DNA from: Paraburkholderia mimosarum LMG 23256 = NBRC 106338
GTDB taxonomy: Bacteria; Pseudomonadota; Gammaproteobacteria; Burkholderiales; Burkholderiaceae
Direction of reading: 5' to 3'
NCBI RefSeq assembly: GCF_000739815.1
Contig: NZ_BBJJ01000021.1
Coordinates: 1 to 64,000 of the forward strand
DNA length: 64,000 bases
The notes under the pieces were generated by a model. The model had not been told where the DNA came from. It was given only the letters and a program-made list of their open reading frames with translations, and made no database searches. This document shows, piece by piece, positions 35,619 through 45,232 of the stretch (position 1 is its first letter; the number at the start of each line of letters is the position of its first letter). Position numbers and translations under genes: made by a program.

Positions 35619-36496
35619 ATTCGTCAGTCATCGGCAAGTTCGCAGAGAACGCCGTCAATTTCCTTTTCAATCACTTCCAGGGCGGCTTCAACGCGTTTTC
35701 CGCGGCGCTGGGTGCGGTCGTCAAGCTGCTCGAAGTCGGTCTTGGGGCGATTCCCTTCGTCGCGATGCTCGTCTTTCTCGTGGCGTTCGCGTTGTGGCGC
35801 CGCGGGATCGCCTTCGCAGTATTCGTCGGCATCGCGCTGCTGCTCATTCACTACATGGGGCTGTGGCCGCAAACGGTCTCGACGCTGGCCCTTGTCGTTG
35901 CCGCGACGGTGTTCAGCCTCGTCGTCGGCGTGCCGCTCGGCATCTGGGGTGCCCGCAACAAGCGGGTGGAAATCATCCTGCGCTCGCTGCTCGATTTCAT
36001 GCAGACCATGCCCGCATTCGTCTATCTGATTCCCGCCGTGATCCTGTTCGGGTTGGGCCGAGTCCCCGCTGTGATCGCAACCGTCGTGTTCGCCATGCCG
36101 CCTGTGGTGCGGCTAACTACGCTGGGCATCCGCCAGGTTCGCGAGGAACTGCTCGAAGCGGGCCGCTCGTTCGGCAGCACGGACGCGCAGCTGCTCTGGA
36201 AAATCCAGTTGCCGAACGCGTTGCCTTCCATCATGGCCGGCGTGAACCAGACCATCATGATGTCGCTTTCGATGGTCGTGATCGCCTCGATGATCGGCGC
36301 AGGCGGCCTCGGCGAATACGTGCTGAGCGGCATCCAGCGCCTCGATATCGGCATTGGCTTCGAAGGCGGTCTCGGGGTCGTGCTGCTGGCTATCGTGCTG
36401 GACCGCCTGACGGAAACGTTCGGCGTGAAGTCGAAGAAGAGGAGAACCGTCACGAAAGCGGGCAAGGCTGGCGCCGCCGAAGCAGCGCATAGCTGA
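35615..36496 (+). CDS. Quaternary-amine ABC transporter permease (ProW-like)
   Basis: 293-residue membrane subunit with ProW features: FAALGAVVKLLEVGL-type start, GVPLGIWGARNKRVEIILRS, FLIPAV-like helices and the coupling loop EELLEAGRSFGSTDAQLLWK. The C-terminus is lysine-rich (KSKKRRTVTKAGKAG). Start ATG overlaps the ATPase stop. As in ProVWX/OpuA systems a single permease species would form the homodimeric pore. Confidence 0.92.
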   Translation: MNSSVIGKFAENAVNFLFNHFQGGFNAFSAALGAVVKLLEVGLGAIPFVAMLVFLVAFALWRRGIAFAVFVGIALLLIHYMGLWPQTVSTLALVVAATVFSLVVGVPLGIWGARNKRVEIILRSLLDFMQTMPAFVYLIPAVILFGLGRVPAVIATVVFAMPPVVRLTTLGIRQVREELLEAGRSFGSTDAQLLWKIQLPNALPSIMAGVNQTIMMSLSMVVIASMIGAGGLGEYVLSGIQRLDIGIGFEGGLGVVLLAIVLDRLTETFGVKSKKRRTVTKAGKAGAAEAAHS

Positions 36497-36578
36497 GAAA
36501 CCGGACGGCCGCCCGACATCATGGGCGGGAGGTCGAACGACGGAACTGGTGATGTCAACATACCTACGGAGTACTAAC

Positions 36579-37460
36579 ATGATTAGCAATATCTTCAAAT
36601 CGCTCGCGGCGAAGGTCGCGATATCGACGGTCGTCGCTCTCGGTGTCGGCACGGGGTCGGCAGCGGCGGCGGAACCGCTCAAGATGGCGGTCACCGACTG
36701 GGCCGACGTTCTCGCCACGGCCAATGTCGCCAAATACGTGCTCGAAACGAAACTGAACCAGCCGGTCAAGTTCGTCAATGCGGACATCGGCATTCAGTTC
36801 CAGGGTGTCGCGCGCGGCGACCTCGACATCATGGTGGGGGGCTGGCTGCCGGTGACGCATGCCGTGTACTACGCCAAGTACAAGAACGATCTGGATGACG
36901 TCGGCGTCATCTACACGGGCGGCAGAAATGGCTGGGCCGTGCCCGCCTATATTCCGGAGTCCGAGGTATCGTCGATTACGGACCTGAGCAAGCCGGAAGT
37001 CAAAAGCAAGCTCGACGGCACGATTCAGGGCATTGGTCCGGGCTCCGGTCTGATGCAGGCCTCCGCGAAGTCGGTGCAGGCTTACGGCCTCGACGGCTAC
37101 AACCTGCAGTCGTCGAGCGAAGCCGGAATGCTGGCCGCCGTGTCCCGTGCGTATCAGACGAAGCAGTGGGTGGTCGCCACCGTCTGGAGTCCGCACTGGC
37201 TCTGGCAGAAATGGCAGATGCGCTATCTGAAAGACCCCAAGGGCACCCTGGGTGGCGAGGAACAGGTCCACGCGTTCGCGTCCAAACAGTTTGCCGGCAA
37301 GTTTCCCCGCGCCGATGTGTTCTTCAAGCATTTCAAGCTGACGCTGGCCGACGTCGAAGCCATCGAACTCGAAGGCAACGCGACGAACGACTACGCGGGC
37401 GCCGCGAAGAAGTTCGTCGATGCGCACCCTGACAAGCTGAACGCCTGGCTGCAAAAGTAG
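36579..37460 (+). CDS. Quaternary-amine ABC transporter binding protein (OpuAC/ProX-like)
   Basis: 293-residue periplasmic receptor with a signal peptide to about residue 32 (VAISTVVALGVGTGSAAAAE). OpuAC fold features are KMAVTDWADVLATANVAKYV, GGWLPVTHAVYY and TVWSPHWLWQKWQM. The clustered Trp residues (WSPHWLW, DWAD, GGWLP) are the sort that build the aromatic cage for trimethylammonium or dimethylsulfonium groups. This fits betaine, carnitine, proline betaine or DMSP-like ligands. ATG at 36579 has cggag upstream. Confidence 0.9.
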   Translation: MISNIFKSLAAKVAISTVVALGVGTGSAAAAEPLKMAVTDWADVLATANVAKYVLETKLNQPVKFVNADIGIQFQGVARGDLDIMVGGWLPVTHAVYYAKYKNDLDDVGVIYTGGRNGWAVPAYIPESEVSSITDLSKPEVKSKLDGTIQGIGPGSGLMQASAKSVQAYGLDGYNLQSSSEAGMLAAVSRAYQTKQWVVATVWSPHWLWQKWQMRYLKDPKGTLGGEEQVHAFASKQFAGKFPRADVFFKHFKLTLADVEAIELEGNATNDYAGAAKKFVDAHPDKLNAWLQK

Positions 37461-37558
37461 CGGGAAGGGTCGTACCGACCGGGGCAGGAATGGCCCGCTG
37501 CCCCAGGATTCTTGTCCTTTCAGGGCCTGCTTGACACGATTACTTCCTGGAGTGACCT

Positions 37559-38854
37559 GTGAGCGAAAACTCGTGCTTCTTTTCTGAAACGCTCCAGAGC
37601 CGTGACCCGGTCATTGCATCGGAGATCGCGCTCGAATTGCGCCGGCAGCAAACGCAGATCGAATTGATCGCTTCCGAAAACATCGTTTCGGCCGCAGTGA
37701 TGGAAGCGCAAGGAACGGTGCTGACCAACAAGTACGCCGAGGGCTACCCATCGAAGCGCTACTACGGCGGCTGCGAGCACGTGGACCGGATCGAGGCGCT
37801 CGCCATCGATCGCGTGAAGGCGCTGTTCGATGCCGAATATGCCAACGTCCAGCCGCATTCCGGCGCACAGGCGAACGGCACGGTCATGCTCGCGCTGGTC
37901 AAGCCGGGCGACACGGTCATGGGCATGTCGCTCGACGCCGGCGGCCACCTCACGCACGGCGCGCGGCCGGCGCTCTCGGGCAAGTGGTTCAACGCCGTGC
38001 AATATGGCGTGAGCCCGCAGACGTACAGGATCGACTACGACGCCGTGCGGCGCCTCGCAATGGAGCACCGGCCGAAGCTCATCATCGCGGGGTATTCGGC
38101 CTATCCGCGGGCACTCGACTTTGCGGCTTTCCGTGACATCGCGGACAGCGTGGGCGCGATGCTGATGGTAGACATGGCGCATATCGCGGGCATCGTCGCG
38201 GCCGGCCGCCACGAGAACCCGATCAAGTACGCTGATGTAGTGACGTCCACCACGCACAAGACGCTTCGTGGCCCGCGTGGCGGCTTCATCCTCACCAACA
38301 ACGGCGACATCGCGAAGAAGATCAATTCCGCTGTTTTCCCCGGCTTGCAGGGCGGCCCGCTCATGCATGTCATCGCGGGCAAGGCGGTGGCGTTTGGCGA
38401 AGCGCTGCGTCCGGAGTTCTCGGGCTATATCGATCGCGTGCTGCGTAACGCCGAGGCGCTGGGCACCGTCCTGCAAGCGGGCGGTCTTTCCCTCGTCACG
38501 GGCGGGACCGACAACCACCTGCTGCTCGTCGATCTGCGTTCCAGACACATTACGGGGACACAGGCGGAGAAGGCGCTCGAACGCGCGGGCATCACCTGCA
38601 ACAAGAACGGCATTCCGTTCGACACCGAAAATCCGACCGTGACCTCCGGCATCCGGCTTGGCACACCGGCGGGTACGACGCGCGGATTCGGCACCGCTCA
38701 GTTCGAGCAGATCGGCGAAATGATCCTCGAGGTGCTGGCGGGACTCGCGCGCGAGCCCGGCGGCGACGACCACGTCGAGCGCGCGGTGCGTAGCCGTGTG
38801 CGGGATCTGTGCAACCAGTTTCCGGTTTACGCGCCCGCGGATGCCATGGCGTAA
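37559..38854 (+). CDS. glyA: Serine hydroxymethyltransferase paralogue
   Basis: 431 residues from a GTG start preceded by ctggag. Full SHMT signatures are present: ELIASENIVS, GYPSKRYYGGCEHVD, and the PLP lysine in VTSTTHKTLRGPRGGFI. SHMT interconverts serine and glycine with tetrahydrofolate, and can also cleave beta-hydroxy amino acids by retro-aldol reaction without folate. Its place inside a catabolic operon, rather than alone, suggests a dedicated role: either recovery of one-carbon units and glycine, or cleavage of a hydroxylated amino acid. It has about 15 extra residues at the C-terminus compared with typical GlyA. Confidence 0.92.
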   Translation: MSENSCFFSETLQSRDPVIASEIALELRRQQTQIELIASENIVSAAVMEAQGTVLTNKYAEGYPSKRYYGGCEHVDRIEALAIDRVKALFDAEYANVQPHSGAQANGTVMLALVKPGDTVMGMSLDAGGHLTHGARPALSGKWFNAVQYGVSPQTYRIDYDAVRRLAMEHRPKLIIAGYSAYPRALDFAAFRDIADSVGAMLMVDMAHIAGIVAAGRHENPIKYADVVTSTTHKTLRGPRGGFILTNNGDIAKKINSAVFPGLQGGPLMHVIAGKAVAFGEALRPEFSGYIDRVLRNAEALGTVLQAGGLSLVTGGTDNHLLLVDLRSRHITGTQAEKALERAGITCNKNGIPFDTENPTVTSGIRLGTPAGTTRGFGTAQFEQIGEMILEVLAGLAREPGGDDHVERAVRSRVRDLCNQFPVYAPADAMA

Positions 38855-38928
38855 GCCACGCGCCGACTCGGCGAGTGCACGGAAGTTCAGATTATCTGTT
38901 TGAAGATCGAATGAAGAGAGGAATCCAA

Positions 38929-39816
38929 ATGAGCTTCGAGGGCGTACATACTCCGCTGGTCACACCGTTCAAGGAAAACGGTGAAATCGATCATGCCTTG
39001 CTCGGCAAGCACGCAGCGAATCTCGCGGGCCGCGTGTCGGGACTCGGGATCGGCGGCACCACGGGCGAATACTACGCGTTGAGTTTCGAGGAACGCGTGA
39101 AGACATTCAACACCGTTGCCGAGGCGGCCGGTGGAAAGACGTATCTGACCGCGGGCATCAATGCGACGACGACGAAGGAAGTGATTCGCCTGGGGCTGGA
39201 GGCGAAGCGCGCGGGGCTGTCGTCGCTGCTGGTCGCCGCGCCGTACTATGCCCAGCCGACGCAGGAGGAATTGCTCAGCCACATGCTGAAGGTCGACGAC
39301 GCGCTCGACATGCCGATCATGCTGTACAACTTTCCGGCTCGCACGGGGACTGAAATTAGCGACGGCGTGCTGGCAACGCTGCTCGAGCGGCCGAACTTCA
39401 TCGCCATGAAGGAAAGCACGGGCGATATTTCGCATTTGCACCACCTCGTCACGCACTTCAAGGACCGTCTCGTGCTCAGTTGCGGCATGGACGACCAGGC
39501 GCTCGAATTCTTCGCGTGGGGTGCGAAGAGCTGGGTGGGCGGCGCCTCCAACTTCCTGCCCGAAGCCCATACGGCACTCTTCGATGCGTGCGTCAAGCAA
39601 AACGATTTCGTTCTCGGCCGCAAGCTGATGGCGCAATTGCTACCGGTGCTCGAACTGCTCGAACGCAGCGGTAAATTCATCCAGTACGTCCGCTACGGTT
39701 GCGAACTGGTGGGGCTGCCCGTCGGCGCCGCGCGTGCGCCGCTTGGCGCGCTGTCGGAAGCGGAGCGCAGTGCGTTTGCGCAGCTCGTGCAACCGCTGAT
39801 TCGCAACGCCCAGTAA
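38929..39816 (+). CDS. DapA/NanA-family lyase or aldolase, substrate unknown
   Basis: 295-residue TIM-barrel enzyme of the dihydrodipicolinate synthase/N-acetylneuraminate lyase superfamily. Schiff-base lysine K161 (FIAMKESTGD), catalytic Y133 (YNFPARTG) and the GGTTGE motif (42-47) are all present. E. coli DapA has Y133 and K161 at the same numbers. In catabolic operons such proteins cleave or dehydrate 2-keto acids, as HypD does in hydroxyproline breakdown. A biosynthetic DapA role is unlikely here. Start at 38929 chosen for gagagg at good spacing; an ATG at 38911 is possible. Confidence 0.85.
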   Translation: MSFEGVHTPLVTPFKENGEIDHALLGKHAANLAGRVSGLGIGGTTGEYYALSFEERVKTFNTVAEAAGGKTYLTAGINATTTKEVIRLGLEAKRAGLSSLLVAAPYYAQPTQEELLSHMLKVDDALDMPIMLYNFPARTGTEISDGVLATLLERPNFIAMKESTGDISHLHHLVTHFKDRLVLSCGMDDQALEFFAWGAKSWVGGASNFLPEAHTALFDACVKQNDFVLGRKLMAQLLPVLELLERSGKFIQYVRYGCELVGLPVGAARAPLGALSEAERSAFAQLVQPLIRNAQ

Positions 39817-39838
39817 CAACAGCCGGCAACGACAGAAC

Positions 39839-41170
39839 ATGGTCTCGAATCTGGAATTCGCACGGTTTCCCGCGCCCGATGGCGTGAACGGATGGTGGGA
39901 GAGTCTGCCGCCCGCGGCGCCGGCCCGCAGCGTGTCGTCCGATCATCGATACGACTGGGTCGTGGTCGGCGGCGGCATTACCGGGCTATGCGCCGCCCGG
40001 CGGCTTGCCGAACTCGCGCCCGATGCGTCGATCGCGCTCGTCGAGGCCGATCGCATTGGACGCACGACGGCTGGGCGCAATTCCGGATTCTTCGTCGATT
40101 TGCCGCACGACATCAGCAGCGAAAGCTATTCGCGCAGCGTGGCGGAGGACAAGGCCGACGTGCGATTCCAGCGGCACGGCATCGACTACGTACGCTCAAT
40201 CGTTCGCGAGCACGGCATCGATTGCGATTGGCGCGATGAAGGCAAGTTCCACGCGTCGGTCAACAGGAAGGGGCTCGACGCGCTCACGCATTTTGCGCAG
40301 GGCTTGTCGCGTATCGACGAAGCATTCGAATGGCTCGATCAAGCCGCCATTCGCGCGGTGACGGGTACGGACTTTTATCAAGGCGCGCTGTTCACACCGG
40401 GTTGCAGCACGGTGCAGCCAGCGGCGCTCATGCGCGGCCTGGCGGCCACGCAGCCTCCCAACGTCACGGTCTTCGAGCAGAGCGCGGTGGCCGGAATCGA
40501 ACATCGCAGGAACGAGAAAGTCCTGCGCTTCGCCGGCGGAAAGATCGTCGCCAAACAGGTGATTCTCTGCACGAACGCTTACGCGGCGACGTTCGGCATG
40601 CATCCCAACGGCCTGCTGCCGGTCTACACGTTCGCATCGATGACTCGCGTCCTGAATGCGAAAGAGGTTGAAAGACTGGGCGGAACGCCGTCGTGGTCGC
40701 TGATTCCCGCCGACCCGATGGGCACGACCGTGCGCCGTCTCGCGACGAACCGTATTTGCGTGCGCAACCATTTTGCGTTTCGGCCCGGGCTGCAGGTCTC
40801 CGATGCCGATCTCGCGAAGGCGAAAGCACTGCATCAGCGCTCGTTCGACCGCCGGTTTCCCATGCTGGAAGGCGTCGAACTCGAGTACACGTGGGGCGGT
40901 CCGCTGTGCCTCTCCGCGAACAATGGGGCGCTGTTCGGCCGCCGCGACGACGGCATCCTGGAAGCGGTGGGGTGCAATGGGCTCGGGCTGAGCAGGGGCT
41001 CCTCGTCGGGCAAGTTGATCGCCGAATACGCGCTGGGACAGACCGGTGAACTCGTGCGGCAACTTCTGAACCAGCCGCATCCGCGCTCACTGCCGGTCCG
41101 GCCGATCGTGGACATGGCAGTGTCGGCGACGATCTGGGCGAAGGAAATGTCGGCTGGGGCCGAACTTTAA
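39839..41170 (+). CDS. DAO-type FAD-dependent amine/amino-acid oxidoreductase
   Basis: 443 residues. The FAD dinucleotide motif is VVVGGGITGLCAARRLAELA (GGGITG at 44-49), and the GRTTAGRNSGF segment near residues 74-84 contacts the flavin. C-terminal GGPLCLSANNGALFG and AVGCNGLGLSRGSSSGKLIA close the FAD site. The layout is that of gamma-glutamylputrescine oxidase PuuB, sarcosine oxidase and related amine oxidases, which turn a secondary or primary amine into an imine/aldehyde. It is 18 bp from a PuuC-like aldehyde dehydrogenase, so amine to aldehyde to acid is the likely sequence. Confidence 0.88.
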   Translation: MVSNLEFARFPAPDGVNGWWESLPPAAPARSVSSDHRYDWVVVGGGITGLCAARRLAELAPDASIALVEADRIGRTTAGRNSGFFVDLPHDISSESYSRSVAEDKADVRFQRHGIDYVRSIVREHGIDCDWRDEGKFHASVNRKGLDALTHFAQGLSRIDEAFEWLDQAAIRAVTGTDFYQGALFTPGCSTVQPAALMRGLAATQPPNVTVFEQSAVAGIEHRRNEKVLRFAGGKIVAKQVILCTNAYAATFGMHPNGLLPVYTFASMTRVLNAKEVERLGGTPSWSLIPADPMGTTVRRLATNRICVRNHFAFRPGLQVSDADLAKAKALHQRSFDRRFPMLEGVELEYTWGGPLCLSANNGALFGRRDDGILEAVGCNGLGLSRGSSSGKLIAEYALGQTGELVRQLLNQPHPRSLPVRPIVDMAVSATIWAKEMSAGAEL

Positions 41171-41188
41171 TCTAACCAAGGACACGAG

Positions 41189-42682
41189 ATGACGACGCAT
41201 CAGGAATGGAAGCACAAAGCCGCGGAATTGCCGCTCGACGGCCGCGCATTGATGGCTGGCGAGCGGTGCCGGGCGGCGTCGGGCGAAACGTTCGCCACGC
41301 TCAATCCGACCTCGGGCCAGGTACTGGCGCAGGTGGCGAAATGCGGTGACAAGGATGTCGACCGCGCGGTCGCGGCCGCACGCAGTGCGTTCGAATCCGG
41401 CGTGTGGTCGAAGGCAGCGCCGGCTCATCGCAAGGCCGTTCTGCTTCGCCTCGCGCAATTGATCGACGAGCATGCGGACGAATTGGCCCTGCTCGAAGCG
41501 CTCGAAGCGGGCAAGCCGATCGGCGAATGCCTCGGGCTCGATATTCCCGAATCGGCGGCTTGTATTCGCTGGCACGCGGAGGTGACCGACAAGCGCTACG
41601 ACGCCCTTTCGCCTTCGGGCGCGGAGGTGGTCAGCATGATTACGCGCGAACCGATTGGCGTGGTGGGCGCCGTGCTGCCGTGGAATTTCCCGGCGCTGAT
41701 GCTGGCGTGGAAGATCGGGCCGGCCTTGTCGGTCGGCAATAGCGTGATCGTCAAGCCCGCGGAGCAGACGTCGCTTTCGACCTTGCGCATTGCCGATCTC
41801 GCTTTGGAAGCGGGCGTGCCAGCGGGTGTGTTCAGCGTCGTCACCGGCTTTGGCGAGACCGCGGGACAGGCGTTGGGCCGCCATGCCGATGTCGACCTCG
41901 TTGCGTTCACCGGCTCGACCGAAACCGGCAAGCGCTTTCTGCACTATTCCGCGGATACCAACCTCAAACGCGTGGTGCTCGAATGCGGCGGCAAGAACCC
42001 GCAGGTGATCCTTCCCGATGTCGCGAATCTCGATGCGGTCGCCGAACAGGCCGTCGCCGCGGCGTTCTGGAACATGGGCGAAAACTGCAGCGCGGGCTCG
42101 CGCATTCTCGTTCCTTCGAGCAAGCGTGCGGAACTGGTCGCGAAAATGCAGGCGGTGCTCGTGGGCTGGAAGACGGGTGATCCGCTCGACCCCGACGTGA
42201 AACTCGGCGCGCTGATCGAGCAGAAGCACTACGAGAAGGTGCTCGCGCACATCGAGAAGGCGAAGGCGCAGGGCGCGCGCGTGGTTTGCGGGGGACGCGC
42301 CGCCCTGACCGAGACTGGCGGATGGTTCGTCGAGCCCACGATCTTCGATCAGGTCACGCCCGACATGGCCATCGCACAGGAAGAGGTGTTCGGGCCGGTC
42401 GTGTGCGTGATCGAATACGAAGACGTGGAGGACGCCATCCGGATCGCGAACGACACGTGCTACGGGCTGGCGGCATCGTTGTGGACGGATAACGTGAACA
42501 GCGCACACAAGGTCGCTGCGCGCATCCGCGCGGGCACCGTCACGGTAAACTGCTTCGGCGAGGGCGACCTTTCGACGCCATTCGGCGGCTTCAAGCAATC
42601 GGGGTTTGGCGGGCGCGATAAATCTGTCTACGCCCACGATCAGTATTGCGAGTTGAAGACCACCTGGTTGAAGCTCGCTTGA
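41189..42682 (+). CDS. Aldehyde dehydrogenase, PuuC-like
   Basis: 497-residue NAD(P)-dependent ALDH with all catalytic parts: PWNF (164-167), E265 in VLECGGKNPQ, nucleophile C300 in GENCSAGS, and EEVFGPVVCV near residue 395. GKPIGECLGLDIPESAACIR and the C-terminal CFGEGDLSTPFGGFKQSG resemble the gamma-glutamyl-gamma-aminobutyraldehyde dehydrogenase (PuuC) branch. It should oxidise the aldehyde made by the preceding FAD enzyme. Last gene of the run that begins with the ProV-like ATPase. Confidence 0.92.
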   Translation: MTTHQEWKHKAAELPLDGRALMAGERCRAASGETFATLNPTSGQVLAQVAKCGDKDVDRAVAAARSAFESGVWSKAAPAHRKAVLLRLAQLIDEHADELALLEALEAGKPIGECLGLDIPESAACIRWHAEVTDKRYDALSPSGAEVVSMITREPIGVVGAVLPWNFPALMLAWKIGPALSVGNSVIVKPAEQTSLSTLRIADLALEAGVPAGVFSVVTGFGETAGQALGRHADVDLVAFTGSTETGKRFLHYSADTNLKRVVLECGGKNPQVILPDVANLDAVAEQAVAAAFWNMGENCSAGSRILVPSSKRAELVAKMQAVLVGWKTGDPLDPDVKLGALIEQKHYEKVLAHIEKAKAQGARVVCGGRAALTETGGWFVEPTIFDQVTPDMAIAQEEVFGPVVCVIEYEDVEDAIRIANDTCYGLAASLWTDNVNSAHKVAARIRAGTVTVNCFGEGDLSTPFGGFKQSGFGGRDKSVYAHDQYCELKTTWLKLA

Positions 42683-43037
42683 ACCGGTTGCGGCAAAAAA
42701 ATGCGCACGGGCCGAGCGCGCTTGGCTCGCCTGAATTGCGCGTTGGGTGAGGCCGTCGAAATCGAGGAAGAAACGCCAGCTCAACGCAATTTCGGCCGCC
42801 GTTCGGTGCTGTCGGCGCGATGTAAGCCTCAAGGCGCAGCCGGGGGGCGTCACCGCACTATATTGGACCCTTATACTGGATCGCCTCACTTGCCAGCGGG
42901 CAGACGGGCTCGCAAACTCATCTCATTCGAATCCCTTTATGGTTCGTGGCGTGCAAGTCGCTCCCCGCCATCCCCGGCCCGGCCGGGCGAGCGACACTTC
43001 GATGCGCCCTGCGAGCAGCGTGTAGAGAGTGCAATCC
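42683..43037. other. Intergenic region before LysR gene
   Basis: 355 bp separating the catabolic operon from its regulators. A longer plus-strand frame crosses it but is a shadow of the LysR gene and lacks any family signature. No clear terminator is seen. The LysR promoter probably lies near 42860-43020. Confidence 0.4.
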
Positions 43038-44042
43038 ATGTTGAAGAAGCAGCTATTCGCAGACCGACTCCTCGCCCAGATGCCCTCGCTGCGCGCACTC
43101 AGATGTTTCGTGACAGCGGCCAGATACGAGAGCTTCACTCAGGCGGCCGAAGTGCTGTGCGTGACGCAGGCCGCAATCAGCAGACAAATCAAGGAGCTCG
43201 AAGACTCGCTCGATGTCGCGCTGTTCGAGCGCACCGGACGCCATATCGCGCTGACCGATGCCGGCCGCATTCTGTACAACGCGTCGTATCTCTCCATCAT
43301 GAATATCGCCGAGGCGGCGGAGGCGGTGCGCCGTACGGACAGGCACGCGTTGACCCTTTGTGTTTCGCACACCTTTTCGGCGTTGTGGTTGTCGTCGCGT
43401 CTGCCCGCGTTTCGCGCGCGATATCCGGACATCCGGCTGCATGTGATGGTCACCGAGCACTTCATGGAGCTGGACGAGCTCATGGAGCCGGACATCATCA
43501 TCACGAAGAATCCGCCGCGCGAGCCGGAATACGAGGTCGAACCGTTGTTTCATGACGTGGTGTATCCGGTCTGCAGCCCGACGTTTTACGACCGGCATTT
43601 TCGCGGCAAGAAGCTCAAGCCGCTCGACCTGCTATCGCACCCCACCTTGAATCTCTCGTTGCTAGGGCGTGCCCAGGTTTGCGAGCACGTGGATTGGCGA
43701 GTGTGGCGCAACTGGTTCCAGCAGGGCGACGGCACGGACGCACTGGCGGACAACAGGCATCTGGAGAGCAACGACTATCGGCTTCTCGTCGCGCAGGCGG
43801 AGGCCGGCGAAGGGACGCTGCTTGGCTGGCATCATCTCGTTCATCGTCAGGTCGAGCAGGGGCGTCTGATGCGGCCTGTTCCCGATGCGCTCGTCTTCAA
43901 GGACCGCCACCACTATTTGATCACGCACCGCAACGCGCGGCCTCGCACCGAGTATCTGCAGTTCCGGAACTGGCTGAGCGAAGAAGCCGGCGCCATGATG
44001 CACGACTGGCTCGATGCCGGTGTTGCCGTTGCGAGCCAGTGA
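43038..44042 (+). CDS. LysR-family transcriptional regulator (GcvA-like)
   Basis: 334 residues from the ATG at 43038; a GTG at 43029 is also in frame. The N-terminal winged HTH is MPSLRALRCFVTAARYESFT then AAISRQIKELEDSL. The effector-binding domain carries SHTFSALWLSSRLPAFRARY and DIIITKNPPRE. It resembles the GcvA group, whose members often control amino-acid and amine metabolism. It follows the uptake/catabolic operon on the same strand, and probably activates it in response to substrate. Confidence 0.9.
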   Translation: MLKKQLFADRLLAQMPSLRALRCFVTAARYESFTQAAEVLCVTQAAISRQIKELEDSLDVALFERTGRHIALTDAGRILYNASYLSIMNIAEAAEAVRRTDRHALTLCVSHTFSALWLSSRLPAFRARYPDIRLHVMVTEHFMELDELMEPDIIITKNPPREPEYEVEPLFHDVVYPVCSPTFYDRHFRGKKLKPLDLLSHPTLNLSLLGRAQVCEHVDWRVWRNWFQQGDGTDALADNRHLESNDYRLLVAQAEAGEGTLLGWHHLVHRQVEQGRLMRPVPDALVFKDRHHYLITHRNARPRTEYLQFRNWLSEEAGAMMHDWLDAGVAVASQ

Positions 44043-44105
44043 GCAACGGGCAGCGCGCTTTCCACCATATCGGTTGTCTGGATGGCATTGAAACAGGCGG
44101 TCCCC

Positions 44106-45212
44106 ATGGTTCATCACTCGATCGATAGCGAACCCGCGGCGGCGATGCGGCTGCGCTTCGGGATCGTCCTGTTGCCCAACTTCACGTTGACGGCGTTCTC
44201 GGGCTTCGTCGACCTGCTCAGGCTTGCGAGCGATGAAGGCGACATGAGCAGGCCGGTGCGGTGCTCGTGGACCATCGTCGGCGAAACTCTCGTTCCGGTT
44301 CGGGCCAGTTGTGGAATCCAGATCACACCGTGGACAACATTCGATGAGGCCGAGCGATTCGACTATGTGGTGATCGTTGGCGGGCTGTTGCATTCGGGGC
44401 CGCCGGCCAGCGACGCGACACTCGCCTTCATTCGCGCCATGGCCGATACGCCCGCCACGCTCGTCGGACTCTGCACGGGTGCGTTCGCGCTCGCACGGGC
44501 CGGTGTGATGAGCGGATACCGGATTTGCGTGAGCTGGTTCCACTACTGGGATTTCGTCGAGCGGTTCCCGCACGTCGACGAGCGCGATCTCGTTGCCGAC
44601 CGGCTCTTCGTGATCGATAGAAGGCGCATTACGTGTTCCGGCGGCCGTGCGTCGATCGACGTCGCCGCGGCTATCCTGCTGCGCCACGTCGAGGCCACGA
44701 TCGTCCGCAAGGCGCTGCGCATCCTGCTCGTGGACGATGCGCAGAAAGGCAACGCGCCGCAGCCGCATCCCCCGGGGCTCGAGCCCGCTACGCATCCCAA
44801 GGTCCGGCGCGCCATTCTGCTGATGGAGCAGCACGTAGGCCAGCCGCTGAGTCTGCCGGACATGGCCCACCGGCTCGATGTTTCGGTCCGCCAGCTCGAA
44901 CGCCTCTTCACGACGGAAACCGGCAAGTCGCCGGGCGCGTACGCGAGACAGATCCGCATTCGCATGGCGTCGTGGCTGTTGACGAGTTCGGACCGCACAG
45001 TCGCCGATATTGCTTCGTCATGCGGCTTTTCCGATGCCTCGCATCTCGGCCGCGAGTTCCGCAAGGAGTTTGGCGCGTCGCCCAACGAATATCGCTCGAC
45101 GAGACTGCCCCATGCCGATGCGGTATTGGGCGGCACGACCGAGCCGGACATGCCGCCGCCGGACGAATATGTCGATCTACCCGTTGCGCAACTGCCCAGC
45201 GCAGCCGAATAG
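44106..45212 (+). CDS. GlxA-family AraC regulator with DJ-1/PfpI-like domain
   Basis: 368 residues. Residues 15-190 form a class I glutamine-amidotransferase-like sensor (RFGIVLLPNFTLTAFSGFVD, VIVGGLLH, VGLCTGAFALARAGVMSG). A C-terminal AraC DNA-binding domain follows (LPDMAHRLDVSVRQLERLF, VADIASSCGFSDASHLGREF). GbdR, CdhR and SouR, which sense glycine betaine, carnitine and sarcosine, have this architecture, so the context again points to an onium compound. ATG at 44106 has aggcgg upstream; an ATG at 44082 would add eight residues. Confidence 0.9.
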   Translation: MVHHSIDSEPAAAMRLRFGIVLLPNFTLTAFSGFVDLLRLASDEGDMSRPVRCSWTIVGETLVPVRASCGIQITPWTTFDEAERFDYVVIVGGLLHSGPPASDATLAFIRAMADTPATLVGLCTGAFALARAGVMSGYRICVSWFHYWDFVERFPHVDERDLVADRLFVIDRRRITCSGGRASIDVAAAILLRHVEATIVRKALRILLVDDAQKGNAPQPHPPGLEPATHPKVRRAILLMEQHVGQPLSLPDMAHRLDVSVRQLERLFTTETGKSPGAYARQIRIRMASWLLTSSDRTVADIASSCGFSDASHLGREFRKEFGASPNEYRSTRLPHADAVLGGTTEPDMPPPDEYVDLPVAQLPSAAE

Positions 45213-45232
45213 ATCGCGCTAGCGGCACGGCG

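Noticed and set aside
37461..37558. Possible glycine riboswitch before the SHMT gene
   Set aside because: The 98-bp gap is too short for a tandem aptamer and shows no conserved stems.
42701..43555. 284-codon plus-strand frame spanning the gap and the LysR start
   Set aside because: No recognisable motif, and the LysR gene in another frame accounts for most of it.
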